DNA from: Azolla pinnata
Taxonomy: Eukaryota > Streptophyta > Polypodiopsida > Salviniales > Salviniaceae
Assembly: GCA_037176905.1 (NCBI GenBank)
Contig: JBBBWG010032331.1
Location: 1 to 42,544 of the forward strand
DNA: 42,544 nucleotides
Direction of reading: 5' to 3'
A program made the position numbers and the translations under genes. The first letter of the stretch is position 1, and each line of letters opens with the position of its first letter. The notes under the pieces are model-generated. The model searched no databases. It was not told where the DNA came from and saw only the letters and a list, made by a program, of their open reading frames with translations. Positions 37,385-42,544 of this stretch are shown here, piece by piece.

Positions 37385-39111
37385 CATAATCTATCCTCCT
37401 ACCACCTGTCAATTTCGTGAAAAAACCCTACAAGGTCTAGGCTTAAAGCTCCGAATGAACTCGAGCTATTAGAGGAGTACCAAGTTTTTTCTAGACAACT
37501 GCGTCTCCAATGGTTCTTCAAAGACTCCGACGGTACTCTGCCACCCCTAAAAGTTCCAAACCCCTTGTGTAACCCCCCTAACAGTTACCAACCATTAGAA
37601 GACATCATCACGTATGGAAGAACTCTTCTACATGAATCTGTAGAACTATGTCGCCACATCACGCAAAACTAACTGTCACACTATCTCAGTCAACCACCGA
37701 GAAAGTTGAAGAAAAACCCAAAATATCATTATCAAACCAACCAATAAGAATTTCGGGCTATGTTTCCTCGATCGAGAATGGTATCTCAATGAAGGAAATA
37801 GACAACTTTCAGACATCGCAGTCTACAAAAGTGTGGATCACGTGCCTTTTGATGAACTTCATGATAGGGTATATTCGGTGGTGAACAAATACCGCTCGAT
37901 TATCGGTAACAACGGAGTCAAGTACATTCTACTTAAGCCTCCGAATGGATTCAAGTCTGCAGCCTCTACTTTCTTCCAAAGATCCACAAACCCATTGTAG
38001 TTAGGAGACCTATATACTCCTACAATGCATTAATCTTCAAAAGAACGTCCATTTGGCTTTACCACAAGCTCTTCCCAGTCTTGACGGAACAACCGCAACA
38101 TCTGCAGGATTCACTAACCCTCGTCAAGGATCTAGAGACTCTATAATTCCCAAACAACACTATCCTCTTCACCTTCGATGTGGAATCGCTTTACCCTAGC
38201 ATTCCAACTAAAGAAGGTCTTTGTGCACTTCGAGAGATGATTAAGGGAAATTTAAAACCACAAAGTTGAACCTAATCATGACATTCGCAGGGCTAGTACT
38301 AAAATACCACTACCTAGAGTTCAATGGCAAGTACTAGCACCAAGTCCAAGGCACATCTATGGGAAGCAACTTCGAAGTAGTCTATGCATGCCTATTCCTG
38401 TGTTTCCTCGAAAAACGATTGGAAAACCCTCAACATCTCCTCTTCTACAAGAGGTATATCAATGATGCACTCGGCTTCTGGGACGGGGATGAAGATAACC
38501 TGAAAACTTTCCTCAACGGCTATGCAACGGATTTGCAAGACCATGTACGGATTATACCGTCCATTTTCCAATCTAGCATCAACTTTCTCGACATTTTTAT
38601 CTACAAGAGCAACGACTTCCTTCAAACGAAGAAGTTATCTGTCAGCTGCTACATGAAGGAGCTTAATAGATATCAATATCTATCATTCACATCCTAGCAT
38701 CCCAAGCACCAAAAAGAGGCCTTTATAACGGGTGAGCTCCGAAAATACATAATCTGAGAAAGTAAGTATGAAAACTTCATAAAGCTTAGGAAGTTATTCA
38801 TTTAAAGATTGTTGGCACAAGGGTATCAATATCAATTTATCAAATCATATTTCGATAAGATAAAACTACTCCCTCGGATCGGAGTTTTTGAGTCGTGGCT
38901 CGCAAACCGAAGACAAAGTACATGAGACGGTGTTCAAGCTCTTCTACTCCAAGTTTACAAAAGGACTCAAAATCAAGAAGAGAGTGTTGCATAAGATCTT
39001 CAACAAGTTACAAAGTGATCCCAAGTTTCAACACATTCCCAAGCCTATAGTCTGCTGGAAAAATCCTAGAAGTTTGAGATCCCATCTTGTTAACTCTAGA
39101 ATAAGAAATTG
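37385..39111 (+). pseudogene. Penelope-like reverse transcriptase (frameshifted)
   Basis: RT of the Penelope class, related to telomerase RT. In order: NLSSYHLS near the start; EEYQVFSRQLRLQWFF (about 37472); DREWYLNEGNRQLSD and YKSVD (about 37765-37830); LYFLPKIHKP then RRPIYS (about 37960-38015); FTFDVESLYPSIPTKEGL (about 38171-38225); GTSMGSNFEVVYACLFLCFLE (about 38356-38416); RYINDALGFWDG (about 38452-38487), where the catalytic YIDD has become YIND; INFLDIFIYKS; HPKHQKEA (about 38699); and KFQHIPKPIVCWKNPRSLRS (about 39030-39090) with the final stop at 39110-39112. Several frameshifts and stops plus the lost Asp make it inactive. No GIY-YIG nuclease follows. Confidence 0.85.
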
Positions 39112-39770
39112 ACTCTTTATTCTAACAATATCTTTTCATGTTCGAAACAACGCATAAATATTCATTCTAGAACAACGCGACCTTTCTGCAAAATGATAGT
39201 GTTTGTTTTGGCAAAAGTCGCGCTATTCCAAAATCTTGATTTGAGCACAATTTAGTCCTAGTTACATCAAGGAAATGAAATTTCCACATGTTTTAGACTT
39301 AAATTCATCATTTAGGTCTAATTCTATAACAAAGCGATTTTTTGCAAAACGATAGGGTTTGTTGGAGAGTGACAAAGTGATCCCGAGCTTTAACACATTC
39401 CCAGACCTATGGTCTGTTGGAAAATTCCTAGAAGTCTAAGATCCCATCTTGTTAACTCTAGAATAAAAAATTGACTCTTTATTTTCTAGCAAGATCTTTT
39501 CGTATTCAAAACAACGCATAAATCTTCATTCTATAACAACTCGACTTTCTGCAAAACGATATTGTTTGTTTTGGAAAAAGTCGCATTATTCCAAAATCTT
39601 GATTTGAGCACAATTTGGTCCTAATTATATCAAGGAAATAAGATTTTCGCATGTTTTAGGCTTAAATTCATCATTTAGGTCCAATTCTAGAACATAGCAA
39701 TTTTTTGTAAAACGATGGGGTCTGTTTTGGCAAAAGTCACGCCATTCCAGAATCTTCATTTGAGAAAGAT
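39011..39770 (+). repeat. Tandem repeats at the 3' end of the Penelope-like element
   Basis: A 362-base unit covering the end of the RT frame and the 3' untranslated region is duplicated (39011-39372, then 39373 to about 39735); both copies contain TAGAAGT.TRAGATCCCATC and TTGTTAACTCTAGAATAA. Within it a shorter motif (TTTCTGCAAAACGATA-like followed by GTTTGTTTTGG) recurs near 39171, 39334, 39537 and 39692. Confidence 0.85.
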
Positions 39771-40170
39771 TTAGGCCTACTTATATCTTAGAAACTTGTT
39801 TTTAGCATGTCTTAGGCCTAACTACATCAAGGACATGATCTCAAAATTTGGGCCTAACCAGCTTGATGACACTTGTTGAAGAAGATATCTCATATTGCCC
39901 CTATAACAGGAGCAACGCCCCCTTATATTCATCAAAGTAGGACTTCCATTGAAGAGCTCACAATGTTGAGCAAAACTAGTTTGGATATATAAGTCATCTT
40001 TCTAATACAAGTATTATCTTTTTAATATGTTTTACTTGTGTCATCTAAGCTACTGATCCCTATACCACTTCCACAATACCATCTTCTACCCCAAACCCCT
40101 TTCATAAAAACAAAAGGGCAGATTTAAAGTCTTTTTACATTCTGGGATAACCTTTTATTTCGAAATAATT
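39771..40170. other. PLE 3' tail or junction, no gene seen
   Basis: No coding similarity. It includes CATCTTCTACCCCAAACCCC near 40081-40100, which resembles ATCTTCCACCCCAAACCC at the left edge of the PLE (30540-30557). The match is short. The exact end of the PLE could not be fixed. Confidence 0.4.
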
Positions 40171-40179
40171 TTGTGTATC

Positions 40180-41095
40180 TCTCGAAAGGTCCGTGGTGGA
40201 CAAAGGTGCTCTAAGAGTATCATGATGATCTACTTGCCGGTCATTTTGGTGTTACAAAAACCTTGGAGCTGGTCTCTTGAGGGTATTGGTAGTCACAACC
40301 ATGGAAATTGGTCAAAGAGTTCATCAAGTCTTGCGACACTTGTGCTCACTTCAAAGATACTCATCATCAACCATATGACCTTGGGCGTCTCTCTCCATGG
40401 ACTTCATCACTAATCTTCCCTTCGTTGGTGGGTACGACTCAATGTTCGTCATGATCGATCGCTTCACCAAGATGACCCATTTTGCTCCTTGTGCCAAAAC
40501 CATTTCCGGAGAGCAAACAACTGATTTGTTCTTCAAAAATGTTGTTCAATTACATGGACTCATGGACGATATCACTTTTAATCGAGTATAACAATTTACT
40601 TCCAATTTTTGGCAGCGCCTCTTGCAATTTTTTGGTTATACTGTTAATTTATGTTTAGCGTATCATCCACAAATTGATGAACAAACAAAGCAAGTTAACA
40701 AACTCCTACAATAGTTCTTGTGGTACTCTCTTAACTACCAACAAGATAACTAGGTTGACCTTCTCCCACTTGTCGAGTTTTCCTACAACAACTATTTGCA
40801 TGTGTGTACAGGTGTTACTCCATTTTTCTCAACATACTGTCTCCACTCCCGCTTCAACATTTCTCTCTAATTCTATCTATCCTTTCATGAAGGACTAGGC
40901 ACATCTCTTGGTAGATATGGATCGCGACCTAATTTCCTTGGAGCTTAACCTCGCTTGTGAATGTTATAAGGTGCAAGCAGACGTCTTCGCTCAAATGCCA
41001 CGAATTAATATAGGTGACTTTGTTTGGCTTCTTCGTTCTAATATTATCACAACTCATCCCTATACGAAGCTCGATGACAAGAGGATTGGCTTGGA
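40180..41095 (+). pseudogene. Gypsy family X integrase fragment
   Basis: In broken frames: a zinc-binding block (LLAGHFGVTKTLELVSR, then WWPQPWKLVKEFIKSCDTC), the core start (MDFITNLPFVGGYDSMFVMI then DRFTKMTHFAPC) and the C-terminal GDFVWLLRSNI block near 41010-41090. It is probably the downstream part of the plus-strand copy at 26780-30537, with the PLE and a deletion of most of RT and RNase H between them. Confidence 0.85.
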
Positions 41096-42374
41096 CAACC
41101 GGAAAACCGGAAATTTGTATTTTTAGACGAACGTTTTGTCCATGTGGTTACCCTGGAAATTTGTGTCTAAAGCATGTGGTTGCCCCAGAATTGAGAAACG
41201 CTAATGACTCAATTGAACTAGAGTTGAAATGGATTCTTACAGGGAAGGGAAAAACCATCTATAGATGTAGCGGAACTTTGGGAGCAACATGAATTCGGGT
41301 TGTCCAACCACATGGCTTCTACTTTAGTTGGACACCTTTGTTTTCCAATTATTGGGGCTGTCTAGTTCTAGAGAATTGTCGTCAGCCCTTTTTATTGGAT
41401 AGAAACAAATTAGATGGGTAGATGTGCCACAGTATAAACACAACCATTGGTTCATCGAAACCTTCGTTTAGCCTCAATGAGTGGGGCTCAAGCTTGGTCA
41501 ATTTCCATCATCACAGGGTCAATGGATGACGATGGTCGAGGGCTTCTCGAAATGGGTTGTCACCTTGATGTCACTCATTCCTCTTGACGAAACTCAATAA
41601 GACAATTGTGACAATTGACTACTTGCATGATGGCTTGCGACAAGGAAGTTTGCTCGAGAAAGTTGAGTAGTATATTTTTAACATCGCTTTCAAGGCCCTA
41701 ATGAAAATGGTTACAGAGCGCTTGGTCATCCCATTGAACATCACATGTTAATTGTCGAAATTCAGAGGCATAGATGGACATTGGACACATACCTTGATGT
41801 AACGAAGAGAGTTCGGTGATAGTTGTTCAACATTGGTTTGTATCCTCCAATATTGCTTCGAACTCTATAAAAAAGGCTTGTGCGAACCAAGCTTGTGCAG
41901 CTCCTAGGAGAAGGGTCCCAATGAGATCAACTTGACAAAAGTCATCAAAATATCATTGGGGCTAACCTTGACCTGATTTATGAACCCTCAAAAGCACGCT
42001 CTCATGCCGTCGAACTTGTCAAGTAAACTAACCTTGGGCTCTAGTAAGGTTATAGTGGGATGGAGAGGAGTCAGAAAAAGGGTTGATGAGGGACTAGACT
42101 CTATAAGGAAAAGATTGGTGATGCAAGAGGAGAGTTGGTTTTTTCTTTGTCGAGTTCCACTCGGCATTCTAACTTGAAGCTTTCATACCAGTTCCTAAAG
42201 GTTGATACTCTCAAGTTGAAGTTGATGCATTGCTTCCATAAGCTAATTGAATCACTCGGTAGAATCAAACAGTGAGGCTTGAGAAATGGGAAGGTGGAAA
42301 AATTGTCACGAACAGATACAGAAAAGCAAAACAAAGTTAGGCAAGGGCAGAAGAAATAAGTGAGAAAAAGTTGA
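41086..42374 (-). pseudogene. Gypsy family X fragment: leader, gag and protease (minus strand)
   Basis: The reverse complement aligns with 26974-27840 (leader and gag) and 29055-29490 (zinc knuckle and protease) of the plus-strand copy, without the 1.2-kb insert that separates those two parts there. Right of 42374 the match stops exactly where a CACTA terminus begins; left of about 41086 it stops at the end of the plus-strand integrase fragment. All frames are broken. Confidence 0.85.
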
Positions 42375-42544
42375 CACTACAAGGTATTGGTCTGTTCGCC
42401 GCGAGTTTTGCCGCGAAATTTCTTCTTTAACAGCTTAGGAAAAGTCGCGGCAAAATTTGCGGCAAAATTCGCGGCAAACGACATTCTGTTTTGCCGCGAA
42501 ATTTTGTTGCGACTATTACCACGACCACTACCGCGATTATTACC
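42375..42544 (+). mobile_element. CACTA-type DNA transposon terminus (runs off the window)
   Basis: The sequence begins CACTACAAGG, the conserved start of CACTA (En/Spm) terminal inverted repeats. Subterminal repeats follow in both orientations: TTTTGCCGCGAAATT (about 42406 and 42490) and CGCGGCAAAATTTGCGGCAA with AATTCGCGGCAAA (about 42446-42480). Only one end is inside the window; TGA at 42372-42374 could be the 3-bp target duplication. Confidence 0.8.

Larger units (their letters stand above)
30538..40110 (+). mobile_element. Penelope-like retroelement (PLE), interrupted by a chromovirus
   Basis: The left boundary is where gypsy X RT similarity ends (about 30537); the right boundary is before gypsy X integrase resumes (about 40180) and is approximate. 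Contents are an open ORF (30573-31199), a low-complexity region, the inserted chromovirus Y (31724-37379), then a complete but frameshifted RT (37390-39111) and a repeated 3' region (39011-39760). The RT is of the PLE class, set apart from LINE, copia and gypsy by LPKIHK, FDVESLY, the GTSMG block, HPKH and the C-terminal NLRD-like block. No GIY-YIG domain follows the RT. Confidence 0.72.

Noticed and set aside
37385..39111. Calling the RT a LINE or gypsy RT
   Set aside because: No apurinic endonuclease, no F/YADD or gypsy context of its own, and the LPKIHK, HPKH and PRSLRS blocks belong to the Penelope class.

Overview
This window looks like nuclear DNA of a seed plant, most likely an angiosperm; I cannot name the lineage. 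The evidence is spliced genes with plant-type introns, plant ALDH3 and SOUL/HBP proteins, a run of TTTAGGG telomere-type repeat, and a heavy load of Ty1/copia, Ty3/gypsy chromovirus, CACTA and Penelope-like sequence. There is no bacterial-type operon structure, CRISPR array or rRNA.

Left part (about 1-10 kb) is genic. A complete 10-exon family 3 aldehyde dehydrogenase gene (712-5743, +) gives 499 residues when spliced and keeps the catalytic Glu and Cys. Its stop codon lies inside a usable splice donor, and further in-frame exons follow (5923-6375), so an alternative C-terminus is possible. A single-exon cytosolic SOUL heme-binding protein gene (8876-9739, -) carries five copies of a 21-residue IAMTAPV module.

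Middle part (10-26 kb). About 10-13.6 kb is AT-rich with no gene that I can support. A decayed Ty1/copia element (13626-17560, -) follows, then microsatellites, a 101-bp tandem repeat, a 46-bp tandem repeat and a degenerate TTAGGG-like tract. A three-exon gene (22656-25640, -) encodes a 538-residue protein with a mitochondrial-type presequence, an RGG-rich segment and acidic tracts. A telo-box array lies just upstream of it.

Right part (26.4-42.5 kb) is a nest of mobile elements. The outer layer is one gypsy family (X) present in both orientations (26386-26745 minus; 26780-30537 and 40180-41095 plus; 41086-42374 minus). Within X lies a Penelope-like retroelement (about 30538-40110) with recognisable RT motifs but no GIY-YIG domain after the RT. 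A complete-structure chromovirus (Y, 31724-37379, -) with LTRs and a perfect 5-bp target duplication (CCATT) is inserted in the Penelope-like element. The Y LTR promoter has an array of near-perfect heat-shock elements just upstream of its TATA box. A CACTA-type transposon end starts at 42375 and runs off the window.

Most promising observations: the Penelope-like element in a plant genome with telomere-type sequence at its 5' edge, the heat-shock-element LTR of the chromovirus, and the expanded SOUL repeat. All calls come from reading the sequence by eye; exon joins rest on reading frame, splice dinucleotides and family similarity, with no transcript evidence.
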